Below are positions 36,647 to 45,562 of a DNA stretch of 64,000 bases, one piece after another. Position numbers and translations under genes: made by a program. The notes below the pieces were generated by a model. That model was given only the letters and a program-made list of their open reading frames with translations. It was not told the DNA's origin and made no database searches. Every line of letters starts with the position of its first letter. The first letter of the stretch is position 1. The DNA is from Metaruminococcus_A sp964607135 (GTDB lineage: Bacteria > Bacillota > Clostridia > Oscillospirales > Ruminococcaceae), in assembly GCA_964607135.1 (NCBI GenBank), contig CAZSIV010000005.1, positions 1 to 64,000 on the forward strand, read 5' to 3'.

Positions 36647-37576
36647 ATGAAAACATTTGACAGAATCACGGACTTGATCGGCGGGACGCCGCTTTTGAAG
36701 CTGACCAACTACAATGCGCAGAATGGGTTAAAAGCGGCGATCTACGGCAAGCTAGAGTATTTTAATCCGGCCGGGAGCGTCAAGGATCGAATCGCCAAGG
36801 CGATGGTTGACGAGGCGGAAGAAAAGGGCGTTTTAAAGCCCGGTTCAGTAATCATCGAGCCGACCAGCGGGAACACCGGAATCGGCCTTGCCGCTGTCGC
36901 CGCTTCCAGAGGGTATAGAATGATCCTCACCATGCCGGAGACGATGAGCGTGGAGCGCCGTAACCTGCTGAAGGCTTATGGGGCTCAAATCGTTCTGACC
37001 GAGGGGGCAAAGGGGATGACCGGGGCGATTGAAAAGGCGCGGGAGCTCGCCGCCGAAACACCGGACAGCTTTATCCCCAGCCAGTTTGACAATCCCGCCA
37101 ATCCGGCAGTCCACCGCAGGACGACCGGGCCCGAAATCTGGGAGGACACCGACGGCAGGGTGGACATCTTTGTCGCGGGAGTGGGCACCGGCGGGACGAT
37201 TTCCGGCGTCGGCGAATACCTGAAGAGCAAAAACCCGAACGTGAAGGTGGTTGCCGTCGAGCCCGCCGGTTCGCCGGTGCTTTCCAAGGGGACGCCCGGC
37301 CCGCATAAAATCCAGGGGATCGGCGCGGGGTTTGTGCCGGATACCCTGAATACCAAAATTTATGATGAAATTATCCCGGTGGAGAACGAGGATGCCTTTA
37401 AAACAGGCAGAACCCTTGCGAGAGGGGAGGGCCTTCTCGTGGGAATCTCGTCCGGCGCGGCTGTCTTTGCAGCGACGGAGCTTGCGAAACGCCCGGAGAA
37501 CGAGGGGAAAATCATTGTCGCGCTTCTCCCCGACACCGGGGAACGGTACCTTTCCACCCCGATGTTTGCAGAGTAA
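36647..37576 (+). CDS. cysK: Cysteine synthase A (O-acetylserine sulfhydrylase)
   Basis: This PLP enzyme makes L-cysteine from O-acetylserine and sulfide. The PLP lysine is in NPAGSVKDRIA, the substrate loop is PTSGNTGIGLA, and the phosphate-binding Gly-rich loop is GVGTGGTISGVGEYL. Length is 309 residues. The ATG at 36647 (MKTFDRITDLIGGTPLLKL) follows TAGGAGAG; an earlier in-frame start at 36581 is unlikely. The untranslated leader is long (about 135 nt), which leaves room for regulation. Confidence 0.95.
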   Translation: MKTFDRITDLIGGTPLLKLTNYNAQNGLKAAIYGKLEYFNPAGSVKDRIAKAMVDEAEEKGVLKPGSVIIEPTSGNTGIGLAAVAASRGYRMILTMPETMSVERRNLLKAYGAQIVLTEGAKGMTGAIEKARELAAETPDSFIPSQFDNPANPAVHRRTTGPEIWEDTDGRVDIFVAGVGTGGTISGVGEYLKSKNPNVKVVAVEPAGSPVLSKGTPGPHKIQGIGAGFVPDTLNTKIYDEIIPVENEDAFKTGRTLARGEGLLVGISSGAAVFAATELAKRPENEGKIIVALLPDTGERYLSTPMFAE

Positions 37577-37867
37577 TCGGGATGGTTTTGAGCAAAGCCG
37601 CCGGGCGGCCGATTGGATTTTCGGCTGTCCGGCGGCTGTTTGCTGTCTCGGGGACGGTCGGAAGGGCTGCAGAGAATCTGGGGATCAGGCCGGCGCGCAG
37701 GCCGATTGTCTGCCGCCATCCTGCCGATACGATGAAAGGGCGAAAATGGAGAAATCCTCCGATTCGGAAAAGAGATGCGCGCCGGGCTTTTTTGTGGTAC
37801 AATATCATCCATAAAGCTTTTGCATTTTCTAGATCGACGCATTTCATTTTATTAGGAGGGCGATTGT

Positions 37868-38932
37868 ATGACAAAACTGACCCAAAGACCTTTCGGAACC
37901 ACTGCGGCGGGGGAAAGCGTCCAGCTGTTCACCCTGGACAACGGTACGGCCTCGGTCGACATCATGAATTATGGCGGAACCGTTGTTTCGATCCGGGTTC
38001 CGGACAAGACCGGCGCGGTCAAAGACGTGGCGCTCGGTTACGACACCGTCGGAGAGTACGAAACCCGTGGGGGATTTTTAGGCGCTCTGATCGGGCGCTG
38101 CGGGAACCGAATCGAAAAGGGGTATTTTGAACTCGGCGGCAAGGCGTATCAGCTCTACTGCAACGATGGGAACAACCATCTCCACGGCGGAAAAACCGGC
38201 TTTGACAAAAAGATCTGGAAGGCTGAAAAGGCCGAAGGGAAGTACGGCGAGGAATTGAAGCTCAGCCTTTTCAGCCCCGACGGGGAGGAAAATTATCCGG
38301 GCAACCTGGACGTGACGGTGACCTACCGTCTGACCGACCAGAATGGGCTCGTCATCGATTACCGCGCCGTCAGTGACCGCGACACCGTCTGCAACCTGAC
38401 TAACCACACTTACTTTAATCTCGGCGGGCAGGACAGGGGAAGAGACGTGCTGGACCATCGGTTGAAGCTCTATGCGGACAAATACACGGTCGGGAATGAT
38501 GAAACCATCCCGAACGGAGTCATTGCGGAGGTGGCCGGCACACCGTACGATTTCCGCGACTTCCACGTCATCGGGGAGCGGATCCACGACGAAGAGCCCG
38601 GCCTCGTGAGCGCGGGAGGATACGACCACAACTGGGTGCTCGATTCCGCCGACAAGGTTTACGGGATCGCCGCCGAAGCGGTCTGCCCGGAGACCGGTAT
38701 CAAGATGGAGGTTTACACCGACAAGCCTGGGGTCCAGTTCTACTGCGGCAACGGGCTCAGCAGCGCGGTCACGGGCAAGAACGGCGCCGTGTATTGCAAG
38801 CACGCCGGTTTCTGTCTGGAGACCCAGTTCTTCCCGAACGCGATGAAGCACAAAAACTTTCCGTCCCCTGTTTTAAAAGCAGGCGCTCTTTATTCTTATA
38901 CGACTGAGTATCGTTTCTCAGCGGAAAGGTAA
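37868..38932 (+). CDS. galM: Aldose 1-epimerase (galactose mutarotase)
   Basis: It interconverts alpha and beta anomers of galactose and other aldoses in the cytoplasm, fitting the galactoside- and arabinoside-cleaving genes nearby. The catalytic His lies in NHTYFNLGG, preceded by the GNNHLHGGKTGFDKKIW segment. The C-terminal catalytic Glu is in CLETQFFPNAMKH. Length is 354 residues. AGGAGGG lies 7 nt before the ATG. A TACAAT box is about 70 bp upstream. The 290-base gap before it holds no other supported gene. Confidence 0.93.
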   Translation: MTKLTQRPFGTTAAGESVQLFTLDNGTASVDIMNYGGTVVSIRVPDKTGAVKDVALGYDTVGEYETRGGFLGALIGRCGNRIEKGYFELGGKAYQLYCNDGNNHLHGGKTGFDKKIWKAEKAEGKYGEELKLSLFSPDGEENYPGNLDVTVTYRLTDQNGLVIDYRAVSDRDTVCNLTNHTYFNLGGQDRGRDVLDHRLKLYADKYTVGNDETIPNGVIAEVAGTPYDFRDFHVIGERIHDEEPGLVSAGGYDHNWVLDSADKVYGIAAEAVCPETGIKMEVYTDKPGVQFYCGNGLSSAVTGKNGAVYCKHAGFCLETQFFPNAMKHKNFPSPVLKAGALYSYTTEYRFSAER

Positions 38933-38943
38933 AAGGATAGATG

Positions 38944-38980
38944 AAAAATACCCCGGATTTTATCCGGGGTATTTTTCTAT
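38944..38980 (+). terminator. Terminator of galM
   Basis: AAATACCCCGGAT pairs with its complement around a TTT loop and is followed by TTCTATT. It marks the left edge of the AT-rich island. Confidence 0.9.
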
Positions 38981-39052
38981 TAGGATAAAGAATAAAATCA
39001 GGCTGGCCTTGTTATCGCCTGCACAGGAAGATGAATGATAGGAGAAAAAAAC

Positions 39053-39898
39053 ATGCAAAAACATATTTTAAAAAGACAGCTTGTAGAATGCTTTAAAAAT
39101 TATTTGACAGCGGAAGAAAAGAGCGATGCGACGATTGAAAAGTATCTGCGTGATGTGCGGGCGTTCATCGCATATCAGAATGGCGCGGAGATAACAAAGG
39201 AAGCCGTTATAGCCTATAAAAACAAGCTGCTTTCTGAAAATTATGCAATACAGAGTGTCAACTCAATGTTGGCGTCACTCAACAGTTTGTTTTCGTTTCT
39301 TGGCTGGGTGGATTGCAAAATAAAATCGATCAAGCTGCAGCGGCAGATTTACTGTCCCGAAGAAAAGGAACTGACCAAATTGGAATATATACGGCTTGTG
39401 AATACGGCAAAACAGAAAGGCAACGAGCGGTTGAATCTCATCCTACAGACAATTTGCGGTACGGGTATCCGCGTAAGCGAATTGCAGAATATAACGGTCG
39501 AAGCGGTAAAATGCGGCGAAGCAGTTGTTTTGCTCAAAGGTAAAACACGCACAGTATTTATTATTAGGAAGCTGCAAAAGAAACTGCTCCGCTATGCAGC
39601 AGAGCAGGGGATAAAGTCGGGGGCAATATTTATTACAAGAAGCGGCAAGCCGATGAGCCGCACAAATATATGGCGGGAGATGAAGAAGCTTTGCGCACAG
39701 GCGAATGTAAATCCGTCGAAGGTGTTTCCGCATAACCTGCGTCACCTGTTTGCGCGAACCTTCTATCACATCGAAAAAGACATTGCCAAGCTTGCGGATA
39801 TTCTCGGCCACAGCAGCATTAATACGACGCGGATTTATATCATAACGACTGGAAATGAACACCGTCAGTGTCTGGAAAATATGAGGCTGATCCTTTAA
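39053..39898 (+). CDS. Tyrosine recombinase (XerC/D- or RecV-like), putative DNA invertase of the adjacent switch
   Basis: This 281-residue site-specific recombinase has an N-terminal SAM-like core-binding domain (about residues 5-90) and a catalytic domain (about 105-275). The active-site residues are visible: Arg in GTGIRVSEL (about 139), the H-x-x-R of PHNLRHLFA (about 226-230), His in LGHSSINTTRIY (about 252) and the nucleophile Tyr nine residues later. The start at 39053 follows AGGAG. It is AT-rich relative to galM. It lies 25 bp before the left inverted repeat of an invertible-looking segment, so its job is probably to flip that promoter. Confidence 0.88.
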   Translation: MQKHILKRQLVECFKNYLTAEEKSDATIEKYLRDVRAFIAYQNGAEITKEAVIAYKNKLLSENYAIQSVNSMLASLNSLFSFLGWVDCKIKSIKLQRQIYCPEEKELTKLEYIRLVNTAKQKGNERLNLILQTICGTGIRVSELQNITVEAVKCGEAVVLLKGKTRTVFIIRKLQKKLLRYAAEQGIKSGAIFITRSGKPMSRTNIWREMKKLCAQANVNPSKVFPHNLRHLFARTFYHIEKDIAKLADILGHSSINTTRIYIITTGNEHRQCLENMRLIL

Positions 39899-39922
39899 AA
39901 CCGCCGTAAAACACCGAATGAA

Positions 39923-39944
39923 TACAACATAAACCGTATTATGT
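39923..39944 (+). repeat. Left inverted repeat (recombination site) of the switch
   Basis: The site is 22 bp with the 6-bp core ACCGTA at 39933-39938. It is an exact reverse complement of 40186-40207. Confidence 0.85.
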
Positions 39945-40001
39945 AGTTAAGCTAGTTAAGACGATTATATATGACCATATCTCCCTTATTTTGTATGTCT
40001 T

Positions 40002-40029
40002 ATTATATCATAAAAGCAAGAAAACTCAA
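40002..40029 (-). promoter_or_regulatory. Promoter inside the invertible segment, facing left
   Basis: On the minus strand TTGAGT (40029-40024), a 16-bp spacer and a perfect TATAAT (40007-40002). As drawn it would transcribe antisense to the recombinase gene. After inversion the -10 would map to about 40123-40128, reading into the operon at 40242. Confidence 0.7.
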
Positions 40030-40108
40030 GTAATTTAGAAACAAAAATACAAGTTCAAAAGGTCGTTAAAGAACAAAAAAGCAAGAAGTCTCTTTTTATC
40101 AATCAGAG

Positions 40109-40131
40109 GCACCGAGAAAATCGGCTTTTTG
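40109..40131 (+). terminator. Weak terminator inside the invertible segment
   Basis: CCGA and TCGG form a short stem around GAAAA, followed by CTTTTT. In the present orientation it would block rightward read-through into the operon. Confidence 0.35.
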
Positions 40132-40185
40132 CACCTGCTTTTATTCAGACGAGGTATTAATATTGGTTTCATGCGCTCTATTACA

Positions 40186-40207
40186 ACATAATACGGTTTA
40201 TGTTGTA
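40186..40207 (-). repeat. Right inverted repeat (recombination site) of the switch
   Basis: The site is 22 bp with core TACGGT at 40192-40197. It is embedded in a perfect 12-bp-arm palindrome (40180-40209). Confidence 0.85.
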
Positions 40208-40241
40208 ATTTTATATTATGGTTTTGTAAAGGGGCATATTC

Positions 40242-41828
40242 GTGGATTTTAACGGACGCAAAAGATACATGATTCAGTTTTTAAAAAGTAAATATTTGAT
40301 TGGCGCTTTTGTTTTATCGTTCATTCAAATGCTCCTTAGCTTGTTTACAGATCGGTATGTTTTTTCGGATCCAATACCGTCAGTTCGATACAGCGTACTT
40401 AAAGCAGCTTTTTTCATTATATTGCTTGTTTTATGGTATTTTGTATTGAAGCTTGTAAAGCATATCTTAAAGAAAGAGAAAAAATACATCTGTTTCCTTT
40501 TGGTGTTTCTGGCTTTTTTGGTAATCTATACTTCCATTATGATTCTCATATGGCCGGGAAACTGGAGATGGGATGAAAGATCAATTTTGGGGCATGCCGT
40601 CTGCTTAGAGCTTTTCCCCTGGCAGCATATTTTTACTTCTCTGTTCTATATTTTTTCACTTATGGTATTCCCGTCTCCTTTTATGATTGTAATGGTTCAG
40701 TACGGGATTATTGCGGCAATCATTGCATATTTTGTCGGAACCCTATATTTAAGATATGGATGGAAAGCCTTGTTTTCAGGAATTCTATTTTTGTTTCCAT
40801 CTGTTGTAGCACATGTTTTTTACCCTATGAGATTGATACTGTTCGCTTTTGTTGAATTATTATTTCTTTTTATTCTGTTTCAAAAAAGAAAGGAAAAGCG
40901 CCTTGGATATAAAAGCTTAGCATTCCTTTCGCTATTAAACGTCATTCTGGCTGTTTGGCGGACCGAGTGTATCTTTTTTATTGCTTTTATGCCTTTATAT
41001 CTTTTCTTTAAAAAATATCCTAAAAAAATCATGGCGCTGTTTTCCTCTGCGGTTATTGTTTTTTTCGGATTTTCCTTTTTGGTGCAAAATCATTTTATGA
41101 AAGCCGGAGGCAACTCGGTTGCATATAAAGTCACGGGGATTGCCTATCCTTTTACCTATTTGCTAAAAGAAGAATATAAACGCAGTCCGGAAAGCCAGAC
41201 GCTGGATCGTATAAGTAAATATGTAGACATAGAAAAAGCCGTCACTTATGTAAATGGAGATGCAGCTTTTTGGGACGGGGTTTATGATAATATCAAAACG
41301 GACGAGCAGTTCAACGCTATGGTCATGGATTTATTGGATCTGGTTAAAAACAATCCAAAAGAATTTTTGAAAGAGAGACTCTCTAATTTTGATAAAACGA
41401 GTCAGGTAGCAGATGAATATGGAGATTTAAAATATATGAGAGGGTCTCTGAACATCTTTAATTTTGACCGATATTTAATAGCGTCTCCCATCGATGTGCA
41501 ATTACGGGTTTCTGTTTTGAAGCTGCTTAATGCAAACAGCGGGATATTGTTCATCGATCATCTTTCACTTTGGACATATAATCTGTATATTCCGCTTATA
41601 TTGCTGATCGTCATGTGGATGATCGGCATCGTTCGGAGAAAACAAAATAAAATGCTGCTGTTGATCACGTCATTCCTTCTTGTGCAGTTTACGGCTATAT
41701 TCGTTACTGCTCCCGGTTCAAGATTTATGTACTATTTTCCTGTCTTTATTTGCAGTTACGGACTGTTTTTATCCTGTTTTCCTGAAAAAGCAAGATGCTA
41801 TTTGCAAAAGCGGAAAATGGAGAACTGA
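40242..41828 (+). CDS. Polytopic membrane glycosyltransferase-like protein (DUF6020-like)
   Basis: This 528-residue protein has about 11-12 membrane helices and a large extracytoplasmic loop around residues 290-430. The acidic WRWDERS segment near residue 113, after the second or third helix, resembles the catalytic Asp region of GT-C enzymes that use lipid-linked sugars. It matches my recollection of the DUF6020 family found in surface-polysaccharide loci. The GTG start at 40242 follows AAAGGGG by 7 nt and lies just outside the invertible segment. It is the first gene of the putative phase-variable operon. Confidence 0.7.
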   Translation: MDFNGRKRYMIQFLKSKYLIGAFVLSFIQMLLSLFTDRYVFSDPIPSVRYSVLKAAFFIILLVLWYFVLKLVKHILKKEKKYICFLLVFLAFLVIYTSIMILIWPGNWRWDERSILGHAVCLELFPWQHIFTSLFYIFSLMVFPSPFMIVMVQYGIIAAIIAYFVGTLYLRYGWKALFSGILFLFPSVVAHVFYPMRLILFAFVELLFLFILFQKRKEKRLGYKSLAFLSLLNVILAVWRTECIFFIAFMPLYLFFKKYPKKIMALFSSAVIVFFGFSFLVQNHFMKAGGNSVAYKVTGIAYPFTYLLKEEYKRSPESQTLDRISKYVDIEKAVTYVNGDAAFWDGVYDNIKTDEQFNAMVMDLLDLVKNNPKEFLKERLSNFDKTSQVADEYGDLKYMRGSLNIFNFDRYLIASPIDVQLRVSVLKLLNANSGILFIDHLSLWTYNLYIPLILLIVMWMIGIVRRKQNKMLLLITSFLLVQFTAIFVTAPGSRFMYYFPVFICSYGLFLSCFPEKARCYLQKRKMEN

Positions 41829-41858
41829 ACTGACTTAGAGGATTATGAGGTGTAGTGT

Positions 41859-43781
41859 GTGCTTTTTGCATTCTCAATTGTACTGATCTGTATCGCTCAT
41901 TGTGTGAGAGTATACAGATGGGAGCTTTTTATCAATACATATGAGAAACCCAATAGAAAAAATTTGTTCAGAGCGCTGTCGGTTGGATACTTATTCAACG
42001 CTTTTTTACCCATGAAGCTCGGAGATCTGGCGAGAATGTGGATTTCCGGAAACAAAATGAAAAACGGAAAGGGTTTTTCATTTGCGATTATCATTGTTGA
42101 GCGATGCCTTGATATTATTGTAGTGGGAATCATATTTTTGCTTTTTTATATCTTTAAGATCGATGTGGCTTCCGAGTCCCTTTGGTTCTATGTTGTATTA
42201 GCCGGCGGTCTGCTGCTGTTTATAGGGCTGATGTTTGCATTTGGCGGAGGCGTTAAAAAATTATTGAAATTAGCCGCCTCGCTTTTTAATGAAAATATCG
42301 AATTTAGAGTACTAAAGTTTTCGTGGGCTCTTATCTGGAGTTTCAAGGATATTATAAAAAGAATCAGCAAGATGAAGCTGGTTCTTTCCACCATTCTAAT
42401 GTGGGGAGCCTATATTTTTTCTTATTTTTTATTTGCTGAGTTTCTTACGCTTGAAGGCTTCCATATTGGCTGGCATAGCATTTTTTATGTTTTATTTGCC
42501 GAAAACAGCATGTACTTTGGGGACCTGGGAATATACTCTCTCTTCAGTAACAATGTGTATACTCTGGTGTTTTTTACACTGTATATTCTTCTGCCGTCAA
42601 TTATCGTTTTGCTTTCAACGTTTTTTACCAAATCTAAAAATGTTGAGGGCAGTTCTGCCGAAGATTCTTATCTAAATCTGATTCCTCATCTTGACAAAAA
42701 GGAAAGACTTGTTTTTCTTGAGATGTATTTTTCTAATGACAACAGAGAGTACGTTGAAAATTATCTTGAAATCAACCAGCATATAGAGATTATCAGGGAC
42801 TATTCGGCAGGATCAAATGCAACGACGATGCTGTGCAGAGATAAAGATAAAATGTTCTTTAGAAAATATGCGTTTGGCGCAGATGGAGACAAGCTGTACG
42901 ACCAGATAAAATGGATCGGCGATTATTCAAACGCGCTGACTCTGACGCCGATATTGAAGTACACAAAGAAGGACAATTACTGCTATTATGATATGCCCTA
43001 CAACAGCGGCATAGAAACCATGTTTGATTACGCACACTCGCATCAATTAGACAGTGCCTGGGCTATTATTGAAGAGGTATTAAATGAATTAAAAGAATCG
43101 ATCTATAAAATCGATTGCCGCAAAAGCGACTCCGAAACGATAAAGGAATACGTTTCTTCTAAAGTGATTCAGAATATTGATAGAATTATCAATGCGGATG
43201 GGATTGTTTCCAAGCTTGTTGACTATGATTTTGTCGTAATTAATGGGGTTAAATATAAAAACCTGAAGTACTATTTAAGGTATCTGAACGAACAGCATCT
43301 GTCTGAGATATTTATAAATGATAACTATTCGGTGATTCACGGCGACCTTACGATAGAGAATATTATTGTTAAAAACAGCACTGATGAATCCGACAACAAA
43401 AACTACTATATGATCGATCCAAATACAGGAAATTTTCACAGCTCCCCTTTTCTTGATTATGCGAAGCTTTTGCAGTCGATCCATGGCGGCTATGAATTTT
43501 TAATGGAGCAGGATACGGTAGAAGTTGAAGGAAATCAGATTTCTTTTTCGTTTAAAAAGTCACAGGTTTATTGCACGCTTCTCGAGAAGTACGACGAGTA
43601 TTTGCGTTCGAGGTTTCCTTTTGACGGGATCAAAAGCATATATTATCACGAAATCGTTCATTGGCTCAGACTGATGCCTTATAAAATCAATAAAATTGGA
43701 GACAGGGCCGCTTTGTTTTATGCCGGGATGTTAATGGTCATGAATGATGTTGTGGAAAGGTTTGAGGCCGATGAAAAGTAA
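41859..43781 (+). CDS. Fusion of a flippase-like membrane domain (LPG synthase TM/UPF0104) and an APH-type kinase domain
   Basis: The N-terminal 260 residues form an AglD/UPF0104-type membrane domain (KPNRKNLFRALSVGYLFNAFLPMKLGDLARMW is characteristic), with about seven helices. The C-terminal 370 residues look like an aminoglycoside/choline-kinase-type phosphotransferase, with the catalytic loop VIHGDLTIENII (about residue 491) and the metal-binding MIDPNTGN. Fusing the two is unusual. A kinase in this operon could activate a sugar, polyol or choline-like group for transfer to the surface. GTG start at 41859 with GAGGTG upstream. It overlaps the next gene by 11 bp. Confidence 0.75.
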   Translation: MLFAFSIVLICIAHCVRVYRWELFINTYEKPNRKNLFRALSVGYLFNAFLPMKLGDLARMWISGNKMKNGKGFSFAIIIVERCLDIIVVGIIFLLFYIFKIDVASESLWFYVVLAGGLLLFIGLMFAFGGGVKKLLKLAASLFNENIEFRVLKFSWALIWSFKDIIKRISKMKLVLSTILMWGAYIFSYFLFAEFLTLEGFHIGWHSIFYVLFAENSMYFGDLGIYSLFSNNVYTLVFFTLYILLPSIIVLLSTFFTKSKNVEGSSAEDSYLNLIPHLDKKERLVFLEMYFSNDNREYVENYLEINQHIEIIRDYSAGSNATTMLCRDKDKMFFRKYAFGADGDKLYDQIKWIGDYSNALTLTPILKYTKKDNYCYYDMPYNSGIETMFDYAHSHQLDSAWAIIEEVLNELKESIYKIDCRKSDSETIKEYVSSKVIQNIDRIINADGIVSKLVDYDFVVINGVKYKNLKYYLRYLNEQHLSEIFINDNYSVIHGDLTIENIIVKNSTDESDNKNYYMIDPNTGNFHSSPFLDYAKLLQSIHGGYEFLMEQDTVEVEGNQISFSFKKSQVYCTLLEKYDEYLRSRFPFDGIKSIYYHEIVHWLRLMPYKINKIGDRAALFYAGMLMVMNDVVERFEADEK

Positions 43782-44325
43782 CCTTGCCGTTTTCGACCTG
43801 GACGGTACGCTTTACGACACGAGAAGGGTAAACTATCTGTCATATAATAAAGCATTAAATGAATTTGGAGCAGAAATCGACTATCAATATTTTTCCGAGT
43901 TTTGCAATGGAAGGAAGTACACGGCGTTTCTGCCCGGGATTCTTGGCGGCGAGTACATAGAAGAGGTCCATTCGCTGAAGAAACGCTATTATAAAGATTA
44001 CCTGCATGAAGCTGTTGAAAATAAACATCTGTTTCATATTATTGAAAGGATAAAAGACGATTATTATATCGCGCTGGTGACAACGGCATCCCAAAAGAAT
44101 ACAAATGATATCCTGTGCTCGTTTGGCCGCATAGACCTTTTTGATCTGATTGTTACACAAGATGAAATAAAAAATCCGAAACCCGATCCGGAGGGGTTTT
44201 TTACCGCAATGAGCTATTTCGGGATTGAAAAGGAAAACACAATTATTTTTGAGGATTCAGGCGTGGGGATTCAAGCGGCGGAAAAAACAGGGGCAAACGT
44301 TTACGTTGTCAGGGGGTTTGCCTGA
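43771..44325 (+). CDS. HAD hydrolase, phosphoglycolate phosphatase/beta-phosphoglucomutase-like
   Basis: A 184-residue HAD phosphatase with nucleophile motif FDLDGTLYDT, a helical cap, the Thr motif VTTASQKN, the conserved Lys in NPKPDPEGF, and the acidic IFEDSGVGIQAA. It starts inside the preceding gene at an ATG after GAGG. Its place between a kinase and a nucleotidyltransferase suggests it processes a phosphorylated precursor of an activated sugar. Confidence 0.85.
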   Translation: MKSNLAVFDLDGTLYDTRRVNYLSYNKALNEFGAEIDYQYFSEFCNGRKYTAFLPGILGGEYIEEVHSLKKRYYKDYLHEAVENKHLFHIIERIKDDYYIALVTTASQKNTNDILCSFGRIDLFDLIVTQDEIKNPKPDPEGFFTAMSYFGIEKENTIIFEDSGVGIQAAEKTGANVYVVRGFA

Positions 44326-44337
44326 TTAGGTGCTAAT

Positions 44338-44754
44338 ATGAAAAAAATTGGTTTACAGATTTTAAAATTTCTCGGCTTCAGCGGCATCGGCTGGCTCATC
44401 GACTTTTCGCTCTTTAATTTACTGACGCTGTTTTTTGACAGCATCGATATTAATAATATCATCAGCTCACTTTGCGGCGTATCCTTTGTGTTCATGATGT
44501 CGACGCGAAAAACTTTTGTCCGGAAAGAAAACGGCATCAATTTGAAATGGAAGTTTATCATCTATATTTGTTATCAGCTGGTGCTAATATTTGTAATGTC
44601 AAAGCTGCTGCTTCTAATTTGCGGATTAATATCCACTGCGTTCAGCGGGACTTTTTTAGCGGATTATTCCGCTTTCGTTTCAAAAATTCTTGTTACGCCG
44701 ATTACAATGACTGTGAATTTTATCGTGATGAAGCTATTGATAGAAAGGATATAA
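44338..44754 (+). CDS. GtrA-family membrane protein
   Basis: This 138-residue protein has four membrane helices. The GtrA pattern is clear: FLGFSGIGWLIDFSLF at the start and a C-terminal NFIVMKLLI helix. GtrA proteins are thought to flip or assist polyprenyl-phosphate-linked sugars used to decorate surface polymers, usually next to a GT2 enzyme. That is the case here: the next gene starts 1 bp after its stop. Confidence 0.88.
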   Translation: MKKIGLQILKFLGFSGIGWLIDFSLFNLLTLFFDSIDINNIISSLCGVSFVFMMSTRKTFVRKENGINLKWKFIIYICYQLVLIFVMSKLLLLICGLISTAFSGTFLADYSAFVSKILVTPITMTVNFIVMKLLIERI

Positions 44755-44755
44755 G

Positions 44756-45556
44756 ATGGATAAAATATTGGTATTTATACCGATGTATAATTGTGAAAAG
44801 CAAATTGTACGGGTGCTCGACCAGTTAAAGGGTGAAATAAAGGATTACATAACCGAAGTGATCATCGTCAACAACAGGAGTATCGATAACGGCGAACAGG
44901 CGGTAATTGAAAAGCTGAAGAACGATTCTTTTGACTGTGATATTAAGCTGCTGAGAAATAGAGGGAACTACGGCCTCGGCGGATCGCACAAAGTCGCATT
45001 CCGTTATGCTGTTGACAATAATTTTGATGATTTAATCGTTCTTCACGGCGACGACCAGGGAAGTATTTCCGACGTTTTGCCGGTGCTGAAAAAAGGAATG
45101 AATCAAGAGTTTGATTGTTGTCTTGGCTCCAGGTTTTTAAAAGAATCGCAGTTAAAAGGATATTCTAAGTTCCGAACCTTTGGAAATAAAATTTTTAATG
45201 TTATTTTTTCTGTTTCGACCCATCGAAAAATAAAAGATTTAGGTGCGGGACTAAATTTATATTCTGTCAAAATGCTTGCTTCCGGCTTCTATCATACATA
45301 TCCCGATAACCTGACGTTTAATTGCTATATGCTGTTTGCCCTGAGTCAATACGGACAGTCGCAGTGTTTCTTTCCTCTCACCTGGAGAGAGGACGATCAG
45401 GTGTCAAATGTAAAAATGGTAAAACAAACATGGCAGACCTTTAAGATGGCATGGCTGTACTTTTTTAAAAAAGGGAAATTCCTGTCTGCTGATAAGCGGG
45501 AAAAGAAGTATAGTGAGTATTTGTCGGATGTGATTTATGAAAAGAAAAGGGGCTGA
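44756..45556 (+). CDS. Family 2 glycosyltransferase (polyprenol-phosphate sugar synthase-like)
   Basis: A 266-residue GT-A fold enzyme. The N-terminus ILVFIPMYNCEKQIVRVL binds the nucleotide, RGNYGLGGSHKVAF is the conserved middle motif, and HGDDQGS carries the DxD-like metal site. FPLTWREDDQVSNVKMVK near the C-terminus is typical of dolichol-phosphate mannosyltransferase-type enzymes. It lacks C-terminal membrane helices, which the adjacent GtrA protein could supply. Confidence 0.88.
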   Translation: MDKILVFIPMYNCEKQIVRVLDQLKGEIKDYITEVIIVNNRSIDNGEQAVIEKLKNDSFDCDIKLLRNRGNYGLGGSHKVAFRYAVDNNFDDLIVLHGDDQGSISDVLPVLKKGMNQEFDCCLGSRFLKESQLKGYSKFRTFGNKIFNVIFSVSTHRKIKDLGAGLNLYSVKMLASGFYHTYPDNLTFNCYMLFALSQYGQSQCFFPLTWREDDQVSNVKMVKQTWQTFKMAWLYFFKKGKFLSADKREKKYSEYLSDVIYEKKRG

Positions 45557-45562
45557 CATCAT

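Larger units (their letters stand above)
39923..40207. promoter_or_regulatory. Putative invertible promoter segment (phase-variation switch)
   Basis: Two 22-bp inverted repeats bound 241 bp. The right site is a perfect palindrome with arms ATTACAACATAA and TTATGTTGTAAT around the core TACGGT (40180-40209). The left site has arms TACAACATAA and TTATGTAGTTA around ACCGTA, the exact reverse complement of the right core. The segment contains one good promoter, now facing left, and no open reading frame. A tyrosine recombinase gene abuts it on the left and a glycan operon starts 35 bp to the right. This is the layout of clostridial and Bacteroides promoter switches. Confidence 0.8.
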
